Below, piece after piece: positions 42,407 through 51,554 of a DNA stretch of 64,000 bases. Each line of letters opens with the position of its first letter. The first letter of the stretch is position 1. Source of the DNA: an uncultured Shimia sp. (GTDB taxonomy: Bacteria > Pseudomonadota > Alphaproteobacteria > Rhodobacterales > Rhodobacteraceae); contig NZ_CANLRL010000005.1 of assembly GCF_947493595.1 (NCBI RefSeq), forward strand, positions 179,493 to 243,492, in the 5' to 3' direction. Below the pieces are notes generated by a model, which saw nothing but the letters and a program-made list of their open reading frames with translations, ran no database searches and was not told the DNA's origin. The position numbers and the translations under genes are program-made.

Positions 42407-43359
42407 GCGGACACCTTTTGTGGGGTGGCGGCTGTTGTTTGGCAACAGCGCACCTGGGCCTGCTCGGTAGGCACCATGTTTTGTCGCACGTCACAGCCCG
42501 CGCCTGCCTGCTCACAGCGGTCTTTAAAGAAACAGCCAGTGGGCAGGTTTCGGTTGGACGGCAGGTCCGTGTTTCTAAGCGCCTCCCCCAGCCCGCCGGT
42601 GGCGCGCATGGTGGGGATCGAGTCCAGCAGGAGACGGGTGTAGGGATGTTTGGGCCCGGCAAGGACAGCGTCAGACGCGCCATGCTCCACCACCTGACCC
42701 AGATACATCACGGCGACCTCATCACAGAGATAGCGCACCACGGAAATGTCGTGGGAGATGAAAATGTAGGTCAGGCCGCGTTCAGCCTGCAGGTCTTTGA
42801 GCAGGTTCAGAATTTGCGCCTGAATGGAGATATCAAGCGCCGAGGTCGGCTCGTCGAGCACAATCACATCCGGATCGGAGGACAGCGCGCGGGCGATGGC
42901 AATCCGCTGACGCTGACCACCGGAGAATTCATGGGGATAGCGGTCGAGCACCTCAGGGCGCAGGCCCACTTTGGCGGCAAGATCGGCTGCCAATGCACGC
43001 AATTCGGCTTTGGGGCGTTTGGAAACAGCAAAGACGGGTTCGGTGATCACACGCCAGACCGGCATACGCGCGTTGAGCGAGCTTTGCGGGTCTTGGAACA
43101 CAATTTGCACATCATGATCTGCGCCAAAGTTGCGGATCACTTCGCCCTCAGACGGCTTGCGAATGCCCATAAGCACCTGCGCCAAGGTGGACTTGCCACA
43201 GCCGGATTCACCAACAACACCCAGCGTTTTGCCACGCAGGATTTCGAGATCAATGCCGTTGAGCGCATGCACAAACCCACGTGGGCGACCACGCCAGTCT
43301 TCGCCAAACGGGAAGCGCATGTGGATGTTGGAGAGCGTCATCACGCTGTCAGTAGTCAT
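42403..43359 (-). CDS. ddpF: Dipeptide ABC transporter ATPase 2 (DppF/DdpF)
   Basis: A 318-residue OppF/DppF-type ATPase: Walker A GESGCGKST, signature FSGGQRQRIAIARAL, Walker B VIVLDEPTSALD and the C-terminal oligopeptide motif with Cys residues (CFFKDRCEQAGAGC), a likely [4Fe-4S] region. It overlaps both neighbours by four bases. With ddpD it drives import of dipeptides. Confidence 0.92.
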   Translation of the reverse strand: MTTDSVMTLSNIHMRFPFGEDWRGRPRGFVHALNGIDLEILRGKTLGVVGESGCGKSTLAQVLMGIRKPSEGEVIRNFGADHDVQIVFQDPQSSLNARMPVWRVITEPVFAVSKRPKAELRALAADLAAKVGLRPEVLDRYPHEFSGGQRQRIAIARALSSDPDVIVLDEPTSALDISIQAQILNLLKDLQAERGLTYIFISHDISVVRYLCDEVAVMYLGQVVEHGASDAVLAGPKHPYTRLLLDSIPTMRATGGLGEALRNTDLPSNRNLPTGCFFKDRCEQAGAGCDVRQNMVPTEQAQVRCCQTTAATPQKVSA

Positions 43360-44333
43360 GCGGAGATCTCCTCGCGCAGCCAGCAGGCGGCTTGGTGTTT
43401 ACTGCCAACGTCGGTCAGCACAGGACGCGAGTCACAAGCGGCATGTGCGTGACGACAGCGGGCCTGAAAGGCGCAGCCTTTTGGCGGGTTGACCAGATTG
43501 GGCACGGTGCCCGGAATTGACGCAAGCGGCGCCCCCGGATCAGCGTCCTCAGGCAGGGCTTCGATCAAGGCGGCGGTGTAGGGGTGTTGCGGATTGCCCA
43601 GCACCTTTTGCGCCGGTCCGGATTCCACCACACGGCCTGCATACATCACATAGATGCGGTCACAGAACTGGCTGATCACTGCCAAATCATGTGAGATGAA
43701 CAGCACCGAGGCCCCGGTTTGGCGGGCCTTGGCGTGCAACAATTGCAGCACCTGCCGTTGCACCGTCACATCCAAGGCGGTGGTGGGTTCGTCCGCCACC
43801 AGAAGCTTGGGTGAGCAGGCAAAGGCCATGCCGATCAGGATACGCTGGCGCATACCGCCGGAGAGTTCAAACGGGTAGCGCCCCAAGATTTCTTCGGCAT
43901 CGTTGATGCGCATGTCCTTGAGCAGTTCGATGGCCCGATCCCGGGCTGCCATGCCGCGCAGATCGGAGTGCAGTTCGATCACCCGCAACATCTGTTTGCC
44001 AATGGTCTTGGTGGGGTTGAGTGCGGTTTGTGGCTCCTGAAAGATCATCGCCACATCGCCGCCGCGCAGCTTGTTCATCTCGCGCTCAGACATGGTGGCG
44101 ACGTCCCGCCCCAGAATGCTGATGGTGCCCGCAGATTGGCGGAACGCGCCTGTGGGCAACAAGCCAAGTGCCGTCATGGCCGTGACCGACTTGGCCGAGC
44201 CACTTTCGCCCACAAGGCCTACAATCTCGCCCGGTTGCACATCCAAGTCCACGCCGTTCACCGCGTGCACATCACCTGCAAAGCCTGGAAACAGAACTTC
44301 CAGCCCGTCAATTTTTAGTACTGGGTCCGCCAT
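43356..44333 (-). CDS. ddpD: Dipeptide ABC transporter ATPase 1 (DppD/DdpD)
   Basis: A 325-residue OppD/DppD ATPase: Walker A GESGSAKSV (an atypical form, since Gly-Lys is Ala-Lys), signature LSGGMRQRILIGMA, Walker B LLVADEPTTALD and the C-terminal CAFQARCRHAHAAC cluster. The SAKS variant occurs in other OppD proteins. ATG 44333 is chosen rather than the frame start 44381, which lies inside ddpC; it follows the ddpC stop closely. It pairs with DdpF. Confidence 0.9.
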   Translation of the reverse strand: MADPVLKIDGLEVLFPGFAGDVHAVNGVDLDVQPGEIVGLVGESGSAKSVTAMTALGLLPTGAFRQSAGTISILGRDVATMSEREMNKLRGGDVAMIFQEPQTALNPTKTIGKQMLRVIELHSDLRGMAARDRAIELLKDMRINDAEEILGRYPFELSGGMRQRILIGMAFACSPKLLVADEPTTALDVTVQRQVLQLLHAKARQTGASVLFISHDLAVISQFCDRIYVMYAGRVVESGPAQKVLGNPQHPYTAALIEALPEDADPGAPLASIPGTVPNLVNPPKGCAFQARCRHAHAACDSRPVLTDVGSKHQAACWLREEISA

Positions 44334-44334
44334 G

Positions 44335-45225
44335 TCAGCGTGCCTTCTGTTTGGGATCAAGGATGTCGCGGATGCCGTCACCCAAGAGGTTGAAGGCGGT
44401 GGCGGTGATCAGGATGGCAAAGCCTGGGAAGGCTGAGTACCACCATTGGTCCAAGATGTAGTTGCGTCCGGTGGCCACCATGGCGCCCCATTCGGCGGTG
44501 GGCTGCTGCGCACCAAGGCCAATGAAGCTCAGCGCGGAGGCCAGAAGGATGGTGCTGCCGAGGTCCAGCGTCGCCTGCACCATGACCGGAGATAGGATGT
44601 TGGGCAGGATATGCCAGCGCAGAATGTGCAGTTTGGACGCTTTGAAGGTTTCGGCGGCGGTTACAAAAGACATTTCTCGGATCAGCAAAGTCTGGCCGCG
44701 TGAAATGCGCACGTAGACCGGGATGCGCACCAGGGCGATGGCAATGGCCGCATTGATCAAGCTTGGGCCAAGCGCGGCAGCCAGCGCCATGATCAGCACC
44801 AAGGACGGCACAGAAAGCACCACATCCATCAGCCGCATGATCACCACATCCACACGCCTACCAATCAGGCCGGCAAAAGCGCCCACAAACGTGCCGATGA
44901 AACCGGCAACCAGCACCACAAAGAAGCCCACAGCCACGGATTGCCGCCCGCCATAAAGAATGCGGGAGTAGAGATCACGGCCCACTTCATCCGTGCCAAA
45001 GAAATGGTCCCAGCTGGGCGCAGCCAGACGGGCGCGCAGATCGATTGCGTTGGGATCATGGGTGGCAAAGACCGGTGCGAAGATCACCAGAAACAGCACG
45101 GTCAGCACTACGGCGCCGCCGCCAAGCGTGAGCGGGCTTTTCTTGATTTGATACCAGAGATAACCCCAATCCACCCGCGACAACGCGCGTTTGATTGGGT
45201 TCACAGAGACGGTTGCGTCGCTCAT
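44335..45225 (-). CDS. ddpC: Dipeptide ABC transporter permease 2 (DppC/DdpC)
   Basis: A 296-residue permease with an N-terminal OppC_N helix (GGGAVVLTVLFLVIFAPVFATHDPNAIDL), then DEVGRDLYSRILYGGRQSVAVG and the EAA motif AAETFKASKLHILRWHILPN. ATG 45225 is preferred over GTG 45228, as it overlaps the ddpB stop (TGATG). It forms the inner-membrane channel with DdpB. Confidence 0.92.
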   Translation of the reverse strand: MSDATVSVNPIKRALSRVDWGYLWYQIKKSPLTLGGGAVVLTVLFLVIFAPVFATHDPNAIDLRARLAAPSWDHFFGTDEVGRDLYSRILYGGRQSVAVGFFVVLVAGFIGTFVGAFAGLIGRRVDVVIMRLMDVVLSVPSLVLIMALAAALGPSLINAAIAIALVRIPVYVRISRGQTLLIREMSFVTAAETFKASKLHILRWHILPNILSPVMVQATLDLGSTILLASALSFIGLGAQQPTAEWGAMVATGRNYILDQWWYSAFPGFAILITATAFNLLGDGIRDILDPKQKAR

Positions 45226-46241
45226 CACGAGACCTCCCGGATGCGCGGATCAACCGCCATATAGATCAAATCAACAGCCAAGTTGATCAGCACGTAAGCC
45301 AGCGAGACCACCACGGTGAAACCCATCACAGCCGGGAAATCCAGCGCCTGAATGGAGTTCACCACATAGGCGCCCATGCCGGGCCAGGCGAAGACGGTTT
45401 CGGTCAGCACCGCGCCGTAGAGCAGGTCGCCCAGCGCAAGGCCAAGTACGGTGATCGAGGGGATCATGGCGTTGGGCAGCGCTTCGGTGAAGACCACTTT
45501 GAAGCGGCTGAGACCGTTGGCTTTGGCGGTGCGGATATAGTCCTGCTGCAGCTCTTCGAGCATCGCGGCGCGTACTTGGCGGGCCACCACGCCGAGGTGC
45601 ACAAAACCCAAGGTGAAGGCTGGCAACAGGATGTGTTTCAGCGCGGAGCCGAAGGCTTGGAAATCCCCTGCCAGCAGGCTGTCGATCATCAGGAAGCCAG
45701 TGACGCGGGTGGGCATTTCAAGAGACGGGTCAATGCGCCCGCCGCTGGGGAGCCAGCCGAGGTTGCCGTAGAACAGCAGGATCACCAGCAAGCCCAGCCA
45801 GAACGCCGGTGTGGAGATGCCGGTCACGGCAATCACACGCACAAAGTGGTCAATTGGTTTGTCTTTCCACACAGCGGAGGCCACGCCTAGTGGGATGCCC
45901 AAAGCAGTGGCAAAGAACAGCGCAGTGAGCGCCAATTCCAGAGTGGCCGGGAAGAAGATGCGCAGGTCTTCGAGCACCGGACGACGGGTGCGGATTGAGT
46001 TTCCGAAGTCGCCTTGGACCACACCTTCGAGGTAGCGCAGATATTGGACCGGAAGCGGTTTATCGAGGCCGAGATCCTCGCGGATATTTTGCACAATCTC
46101 CGGCGTCGCGCGGTCCCCCGCAATCATGCGGGCCGGGTCGCCGGGAATGAGATTTGAGATGGTGAAGGTGATGACCGTCACGCCAAAGAGAACCAGTATC
46201 AGGAACATCAATCGGCGGCGGATGACATTGAGGAAGGACAT
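45225..46241 (-). CDS. ddpB: Dipeptide ABC transporter permease 1 (DppB/DdpB)
   Basis: A 338-residue permease of the OppB/DppB type: first helix RLMFLILVLFGVTVITFTISNLIPGDPA, EAA loop RTAKANGLSRFKVVFTEALPN, six membrane segments. It lies 67 bases after the binding-protein gene, across a stem-loop, and overlaps ddpC. Confidence 0.93.
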   Translation of the reverse strand: MSFLNVIRRRLMFLILVLFGVTVITFTISNLIPGDPARMIAGDRATPEIVQNIREDLGLDKPLPVQYLRYLEGVVQGDFGNSIRTRRPVLEDLRIFFPATLELALTALFFATALGIPLGVASAVWKDKPIDHFVRVIAVTGISTPAFWLGLLVILLFYGNLGWLPSGGRIDPSLEMPTRVTGFLMIDSLLAGDFQAFGSALKHILLPAFTLGFVHLGVVARQVRAAMLEELQQDYIRTAKANGLSRFKVVFTEALPNAMIPSITVLGLALGDLLYGAVLTETVFAWPGMGAYVVNSIQALDFPAVMGFTVVVSLAYVLINLAVDLIYMAVDPRIREVS

Positions 46242-46265
46242 CGGCGCGTTTCTTTATTGGCTGAA

Positions 46266-46295
46266 GGCCCCAGACCGCCGCAGCGGTCTGAGGCC
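46266..46295 (-). repeat. Intra-operon stem-loop between ddpA and ddpB
   Basis: CAGACCGC (46271-46278) and GCGGTCTG (46283-46290) are perfect complements around a four-base loop, with GGCC flanks that lengthen the stem. No T-run follows. Its place just after the binding-protein gene suits a structure that stabilises the upstream mRNA. Confidence 0.65.
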
Positions 46296-46308
46296 AATTG
46301 CTTGGGGC

Positions 46309-47874
46309 TTAGTCGGAAAGAGACATGCCACCGAAGTTGAAGATATCTTCGAGCATTGGGTTGAAGACAAAGCCTTCGACATCATCACGCACGGCGATGC
46401 GGTAGTCTTTCTGGAACAGATAGACATAGGCCGCCTCATCCGTCACGATTTCCTGAAGCTCACCATAAAGCGCGGTGCGTTCTGCCGTGTCGGAGCTCAC
46501 AACCGCTTGCTGCAGCAGGCCGTCAACTTTGTCGTTGGAGTACCAGCTGCGGTTGCCCGCCAGACCGTGACGCTTGCTGTCAAACCAGTAGTTGGTGAAC
46601 ATGTAAGGGTCCGCGAAGTCCGGGCTCCAGTTGCCGGTGGCAATGCCAAATTCGCCAGTGTCAAAACGCTCACGCATGGTGGCGTTGGCCAGCTTTTCCA
46701 GCTTCACGTTCAGGCCCAATTGGGACAAGTACGCTTGGGTCGCGATGGCAATTGGCTCCCACAGCGGGTCACGATCAGAGTAGAGGAAGGAGATTTCCTC
46801 GCTTGCGCCGCCAGCCACGTCGAGGGCCTTTTTCGCAGAGGCCAGGTCATAGGAATACTGGGTCGCGTTTTTGTTCTGACCCCACATGCCTTCTGGGATT
46901 GGGCCGTGCATCTGCACACCGTTGCCGTCCAGAATACCGTCGATGATGCCCTGATAGTCCACCGCTGCGGAAATCGCGCGACGCACATCAACATTGTCCA
47001 GAGGCGCCACTTTGTTGTTCAGGTAGAGGTAGGTCACCTTGAGGCTTGGGTAGTTCTGCACTTCAACACCATCGGTGCTGCCCAAAGCGTCCAGCTGGTC
47101 CACCGGCAGGCTTTCCGCGATGTGCACGTCACCCGCTTCAAGCTTCAGACGACGCGCGGCCGCTTCTGCAATGATGTCGACGCGGATTTTTTCGATTTCC
47201 GGCGTTGCGCCACCGTAGTTCGGGTTTGGCTCCAGCACGAGGCTTTGGCCACGCTCCCAACCGGTCAGCATGTAAGCGCCGGAGCCCGCGGAATTGGCGG
47301 ACAGCCATTCGGTGCCGTGATCGTCACCCTTGCCTTCAACAGCCGGGTTCACAATGCCAGCGCCATTGTTGGCCAGCGTGTAGAGGAACGGTGCAAACGG
47401 CTGTTCCAGTGTGAAGGTCACCTGCATATCGCCAGTGGCTTCGACTTTCATGCCACCCGGGAAGGCTTCAGACGGACCGCGGCCCAGCGCCATCAGGCGG
47501 TTGAAAGAATACTCCACGGCGGCCGCGTCAACGGCTGCGCCGTCGCTAAAGGCGTTGCCGGAGGCCAGATCAAACGTCCAGACCGTGCCATCATCCGAGG
47601 CGGACCAGTCGCTGGCCAGCTCGCCAACCACAGAGGTTAGGCCTTTGCCATCCTCGGACACGTCATAGGCCACCAACCGTTGGTACAATGGGTATGTTAC
47701 GGTCCAATCATTGTTATCCATGGTTTGCGCTGGATCGAGCGTTTGTGGATCAGACGCTTTGGCCACAACCAACAGGTCCGCATCGCCATCTGCCATGGCC
47801 AATGGCGCGTTAACCGCCATGCCAACTGTGACGGCTGCTGCGCCAACCACCTGGAACCAATGTGAATTTTTCAT
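46309..47874 (-). CDS. ddpA: Dipeptide ABC transporter binding protein (SBP family 5)
   Basis: A 521-residue periplasmic protein. Signal peptide residues 1-28 (AAAVTVGMAVNAPLAMA). The SBP_bac_5 features are LLVVAKASDPQTLDPAQTMDNNDW, WTFDLASGNAFSDGAAVDA, RRAISAAVDYQGIIDG and GNWSPDFADPYMFTNYWFDS. It captures a di- or oligopeptide; the company of a VanX-type enzyme suggests D-Ala-D-Ala-type ligands. ATG 47874 has GGGGAGGACAG ahead; the frame upstream to 48102 is not real. First gene of the operon, divergent from the RpiR gene. Confidence 0.88.
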   Translation of the reverse strand: MKNSHWFQVVGAAAVTVGMAVNAPLAMADGDADLLVVAKASDPQTLDPAQTMDNNDWTVTYPLYQRLVAYDVSEDGKGLTSVVGELASDWSASDDGTVWTFDLASGNAFSDGAAVDAAAVEYSFNRLMALGRGPSEAFPGGMKVEATGDMQVTFTLEQPFAPFLYTLANNGAGIVNPAVEGKGDDHGTEWLSANSAGSGAYMLTGWERGQSLVLEPNPNYGGATPEIEKIRVDIIAEAAARRLKLEAGDVHIAESLPVDQLDALGSTDGVEVQNYPSLKVTYLYLNNKVAPLDNVDVRRAISAAVDYQGIIDGILDGNGVQMHGPIPEGMWGQNKNATQYSYDLASAKKALDVAGGASEEISFLYSDRDPLWEPIAIATQAYLSQLGLNVKLEKLANATMRERFDTGEFGIATGNWSPDFADPYMFTNYWFDSKRHGLAGNRSWYSNDKVDGLLQQAVVSSDTAERTALYGELQEIVTDEAAYVYLFQKDYRIAVRDDVEGFVFNPMLEDIFNFGGMSLSD

Positions 47875-47963
47875 CTTCGCTGTCCTCCCCAGAACGATAT
47901 CTGTGACCACTTGGTCGAGTCTCGTTGGGGGGTCTTCCCCAACGGCAAGTGCCCTGAACCTCC

Positions 47964-48009
47964 ATGGTATTGCCATAACAGTCAACACCGTTATGGTATG
48001 TGCATACCA
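47964..48009. promoter_or_regulatory. Operator candidates between ddpA and the RpiR gene
   Basis: TGGTATGTGCATACCA (47994-48009) is a perfect palindrome with a TG/CA centre. A second, weaker copy, ATGGTATTGCCATA (47964-47977), lies 30 bases to the left. The gap separates the divergent ddp operon and its RpiR-type regulator, so both units could be controlled from here. Confidence 0.7.
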
Positions 48010-48065
48010 ATTATTTTTGATATAGTCCTCCCAATGGGGACAGCGTCGGACAGAAGGGTCTGAGA

Positions 48066-48923
48066 ATGGGCGTGAATATTTCGGAGGCAATTGCCAGTGC
48101 AAACCAGTCGTTTACCAAGCTGGAACAACGTGTTGCCACTTATCTGAGCAGCCGGCCCGAGGCGGTGGCCCTAGAAACCAGCGCCGAAATTGCTGAAAAA
48201 CTGCAAGTCAGCCCAATGACGGTGAGCCGGTTTTTTAAGAAGCTGGGGTTTACCAATTTGAACGAGCTGCGCGCGGATGCCCGGCGCGATCTTTACGGTC
48301 CGACTTCCGCACGAATCGGCAGCCGCTTCAAAAGTTTCAAACAAGCGAGCCAAACCCGCGACGCGACGCAGGACCACGCCATCGCCAATGCCGCCATCCG
48401 CACCGCGCTGGATTTGCGAGAAACCGAACGCTGGCAAGAAGCGGTGCAATATATCGCCCACTCCGAAAGCGTCATGGCGGTGGGGTTTCAAGTGATGCAG
48501 TATCTGGCGAATGGCTTTGCCATGCGGCTAAAGTACCTGCGCTCCAATGTGATGTTTCTGGATGGCACCGACGGGGTTTATGCCGAGGTGTTTGGCGATG
48601 ATTCCGAGACCAAGGCGCTGATCCTGATTGATACGTTCCGGTACGGCAATCACGGACCGATCCTTGCCAAAGCGGCGCGGGAGCGCGGCTTCAAGGTGAT
48701 CCTGTTTTGCGATGAGTTCTGTGATTGGGGCTCAAGCCTGAGCGACGTGATGCTGCCCTACCCCAATGAAGGCCATATGTTCCTGCCGTTCCCGACCGGC
48801 ATCCACTTTGGTCTGAACCTGATGTTTCAAGATGTGGTCACGGAGCTTGGCGACAAGGCGCGTGACAAGGTGGAACAGGTCGCCAAGTCTCAGGATTTGT
48901 TCGACAATTTCCTGCCGGAATAG
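48066..48923 (+). CDS. RpiR/MurR-family regulator of the dipeptide operon
   Basis: A 285-residue regulator. N-terminal HTH_6: LEQRVATYLSSRPEAVALETSAEIAEKLQVSPMTVSRFFKKLGF. C-terminal SIS domain, usually binding a phosphosugar (SVMAVGFQVMQYLANGFAMRL, then ALILIDTFRYGNHGPILAKAARERGFKVI). In E. coli MurR senses MurNAc-6-phosphate; a link to peptidoglycan-derived dipeptides fits that theme. It starts 191 bases from ddpA, across the palindrome, and converges on cbiO seven bases away. Confidence 0.88.
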   Translation: MGVNISEAIASANQSFTKLEQRVATYLSSRPEAVALETSAEIAEKLQVSPMTVSRFFKKLGFTNLNELRADARRDLYGPTSARIGSRFKSFKQASQTRDATQDHAIANAAIRTALDLRETERWQEAVQYIAHSESVMAVGFQVMQYLANGFAMRLKYLRSNVMFLDGTDGVYAEVFGDDSETKALILIDTFRYGNHGPILAKAARERGFKVILFCDEFCDWGSSLSDVMLPYPNEGHMFLPFPTGIHFGLNLMFQDVVTELGDKARDKVEQVAKSQDLFDNFLPE

Positions 48924-48929
48924 GTGGTT

Positions 48930-49574
48930 TTAGACCAGTTTGCCGCCCCGCAACTCCAACGTATCCGGCGCCAATGCTGCGCGGAAAGCCGGGTTGTGGC
49001 TAACCAAAAGAATGGCTTGAGGAAGATCTTGCAGGATCTCCAGGAGACGCGCCTCGTTTTTTGTATCCAGCGCGTTGGTTGGCTCATCCAGCAGTAGCGC
49101 CTCGGGCTCCATGGCAAGCACTGTGGCCAAGGTCACAAGGCGCTTTTCGCCGCCGGAGAGCTTATGTGTAATGCGGTCACGCAGGTGCATCAGGTTTAGG
49201 TCGGTGAGCACCTTGTCGACAATCGCCAAAGCCTCGCCTTTGGTGCGGCCCAAATTTAGCGGACCAAAGGCGATGTCTTCGGCCACCGTGGGGCAAAACA
49301 GCTGATCGTCCGGGTCCTGAAACACCAGACCAATACGGCGGCGCACTTCGTGGAAATCCGCCTCCACCCGGCGCTCTTTGCCAAAGATGGTCACGGAGCC
49401 CGACATCGGATGCTGTAGACCCAGCGCGATGCGAAACAGGGTCGATTTGCCTGCACCATTTGGGCCTGCAATCGACAAACGCTGCCCCGCCGCAAGTTGC
49501 ACCGACGCGCCATCCAGCACCGGCGGCTGCCCGGGGTAGGCAAAGTGGATGTTTTCAAGCGCGAGGATCGTCAT
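48930..49574 (-). CDS. cbiO: Energy-coupling cobalt/nickel transporter ATPase (CbiO)
   Basis: A 214-residue ECF-type ATPase: Walker A IAGPNGAGKST, FQDPDDQLFCPTVAEDIAFGPLNLG (the Q-loop region typical of CbiO), signature LSGGEKRLVTLATVL, Walker B ALLLDEPTNALD. It is about 50 residues shorter than many CbiO proteins. ATG 49574 overlaps the cbiQ stop. Last gene of the operon. Confidence 0.9.
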   Translation of the reverse strand: MTILALENIHFAYPGQPPVLDGASVQLAAGQRLSIAGPNGAGKSTLFRIALGLQHPMSGSVTIFGKERRVEADFHEVRRRIGLVFQDPDDQLFCPTVAEDIAFGPLNLGRTKGEALAIVDKVLTDLNLMHLRDRITHKLSGGEKRLVTLATVLAMEPEALLLDEPTNALDTKNEARLLEILQDLPQAILLVSHNPAFRAALAPDTLELRGGKLV

Positions 49575-50353
49575 AGGTAGTCCAGAAACAGCAGGCCGAC
49601 ACACACCCCGCCAAGAAGGACTGCAAAGCGGTGATCGCGACGGGTCATGCGAAACTCTTGTAACAAGATCAGCTGGCCTGAAAAGCCCCGGCATTTCATC
49701 GCACCCAGAATGCGCTCAGAGCGTTCAATCGCGCGCACCAGCATCATCCCCACCAGATAGCCAAAGCTGCGGTAGGTGTGCCAATTGGTGCCGGGCCGGA
49801 AGCCACGAATCTTCATAGCGCCGCGCAGGCGCAGGTATTCTTCGCGCAGTACTTCGATGTAGCGGATGGTGAACATCAAGAGATGCACCAGTACCTCGGG
49901 GCAGCGCAATTTGTGCAAGGCATGGCCAAGCGTGACCGGCTCCATGGTGCCGACCAGCACCATGAGCGTGAGGATCACCGCATTGGCGGTCAGGCCAATC
50001 TCGATGGCCTTCCAGAGGCCCTGCCAACTGGCGGGGAAGCCAAAGACGGAGAACATCGGCTCGCCAGGCATGGTGAAAGGCAAGAGCACCAACATAAAGA
50101 TGATGAAGCTGTCCATCATTGCCATACGTTTGAGCGTGCGGCGGATTGGCAGGCGGGACATCATCAACAGGGAAATGGCGGTGGCGAGCGCTGCGATCAG
50201 CGCCGGGATCGTGGTCAGCGCCACAGTGGTGATGGCGAAAATACAGGCCATAACAACGCGCAGACGCGGGTCGAGATCGCCGATCACGCCATAGGGTGCA
50301 TCGCTGCCAGCCTCGGCCAGTGTCTTGGCTTTGGGTTCCAGCACATGTGCCAT
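49571..50353 (-). CDS. cbiQ: Energy-coupling transmembrane protein CbiQ
   Basis: A 260-residue membrane protein with five or six segments. CbiQ marks are DLDPRLRVVMACIFAIT near the start, HALHKLRCPEVLVHLLMFTIRYIEVL and the ERSERILGAMKCRGF motif that couples to the ATPase. It abuts the cbiL-like gene (shared base at 50353). Confidence 0.9.
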   Translation of the reverse strand: MAHVLEPKAKTLAEAGSDAPYGVIGDLDPRLRVVMACIFAITTVALTTIPALIAALATAISLLMMSRLPIRRTLKRMAMMDSFIIFMLVLLPFTMPGEPMFSVFGFPASWQGLWKAIEIGLTANAVILTLMVLVGTMEPVTLGHALHKLRCPEVLVHLLMFTIRYIEVLREEYLRLRGAMKIRGFRPGTNWHTYRSFGYLVGMMLVRAIERSERILGAMKCRGFSGQLILLQEFRMTRRDHRFAVLLGGVCVGLLFLDYL

Positions 50354-50940
50354 CAGGCGGCCATCTTCTTACGGGCGGCAAGGTAAAAGCCAATGCCAAA
50401 TAGGCCGATGATATAGCCGATGCCTCCAAGAATGTTTTGCATGTCGTTTTTCTCGCGATAGGCGGCAATCTCGCGGCGGAGTGGGCGAATTTCATCACGC
50501 ACCGCCTTGGCAATCACCTGACGCTCCTCATCAGACAGGGACGCGACGGTGACGACGTTTACGCCTTCGACAGGTCCGTCGGAGGCGGCAACCGGCGTCT
50601 CTACAATCTCTGCGGCCACGCCCATGATCTCCGCCACCTCTTCGGCGGGCATGACGACCTTGGCCACATGGCCCGCGCCCATGTCGGCGGTGAAGGTGTG
50701 TGCCACGGGACTAGTGGGCGTATAGAGAAAGAAGCCATCTTCGTCGGTCACGGTGCGGCCCAGCTCGGCACCATCGGGGCCAAACACAATGACCTCCTGC
50801 CCCACGGCCATGTCGCCGTTGGAAAACCCAAGCTCGCCTTCGATGGCGTCGCCCGCCGGGAAAACTCCCGCAATCACCTTATGCGCCAGCACAGGAAGTG
50901 GCGCGCAGATCATGCAGACAATCAAGAGCAGCTGCTTCAC
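50353..50940 (-). CDS. NikL/CbiL-like auxiliary protein of the cation transporter
   Basis: A 195-residue protein with a signal peptide (LLLIVCMICAPLPVLA), a periplasmic domain with carboxypeptidase-regulatory-like strands (GELGFSNGDMAVGQEVIVFG, TDEDGFFLYTPTSPVAHTF) and one C-terminal helix (ILGGIGYIIGLFGIGFYLA). This matches NikL, the extra component that replaces NikN/CbiN in NikKMLQO-type systems. The mature protein begins with His (AHKVIAG), a likely metal-binding N-terminus. Confidence 0.8.
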   Translation of the reverse strand: MKQLLLIVCMICAPLPVLAHKVIAGVFPAGDAIEGELGFSNGDMAVGQEVIVFGPDGAELGRTVTDEDGFFLYTPTSPVAHTFTADMGAGHVAKVVMPAEEVAEIMGVAAEIVETPVAASDGPVEGVNVVTVASLSDEERQVIAKAVRDEIRPLRREIAAYREKNDMQNILGGIGYIIGLFGIGFYLAARKKMAA

Positions 50941-51548
50941 GCGGAGGATCCTTTCAAAAACAACTCCGGTTTGACCTTACGCGCCAAAAGCACCGCAAAG
51001 CCAGTGAGCACGGCTTCGATGACCATGACCGGAATATGGGCAAAGAACACAAGTTTGGCGGCAGGTAGGAACTCATCCCCCGTCAACGCAAGGGACACCG
51101 CCACGAAGAGGGTCGTGGCGGCAATGGCAAAGGCCCCGCCAAGGCCGCCCCAGATCGCGCCTTGCACAGGCGAGCCGCGGCCAATCAGGCGGCCAAAGAT
51201 CATCCAGGCCAGCACGGCGGGCATGGCAATGTTGAAGGCGTTCACGCCCAGCACCGTCAGGCCACCAAAGCCAAAGAACACGGCTTGCAACAACAACCCG
51301 ACAAAAAGCGCCGGAAAGGCAGCCCAGCCGAGCAATAGCCCGGCCAAACCATTCAAGATCAGATGCACAGAAGACGGGCCAATTGGCACGTGGATCAGCG
51401 AGGCGACAAAAAAGCTGGCAGACAGCACCCCGGCAGTTGGGATGCGGTCGATGTCAAGCGACTTGAGACCCACGGCAATCCCGCCAGCGGCGGCAAATGC
51501 ACCACCGATCACAACAGGGTTGGACAAGGCTCCGTCAACGATGTGCAT
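50937..51548 (-). CDS. cbiM: Substrate-capture membrane protein CbiM
   Basis: A 203-residue membrane S-component beginning MHIVDGALSNPVVIGG; the invariant His2 in the MHI N-terminus binds the Co2+/Ni2+ ion. There are about six segments (LAGLLLGWAAFPALFVGLLLQAVFFGFGGL, etc.). It overlaps the cbiL-like gene by four bases and follows the DUF4198 gene by six. Confidence 0.92.
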   Translation of the reverse strand: MHIVDGALSNPVVIGGAFAAAGGIAVGLKSLDIDRIPTAGVLSASFFVASLIHVPIGPSSVHLILNGLAGLLLGWAAFPALFVGLLLQAVFFGFGGLTVLGVNAFNIAMPAVLAWMIFGRLIGRGSPVQGAIWGGLGGAFAIAATTLFVAVSLALTGDEFLPAAKLVFFAHIPVMVIEAVLTGFAVLLARKVKPELFLKGSSA

Positions 51549-51554
51549 ATGGGG

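Noticed and set aside
46126-47640. A 504-codon frame antisense to ddpA
   Set aside because: It lies almost wholly opposite a clear SBP family 5 gene and shows shadow-frame composition (many Val, Arg, His).
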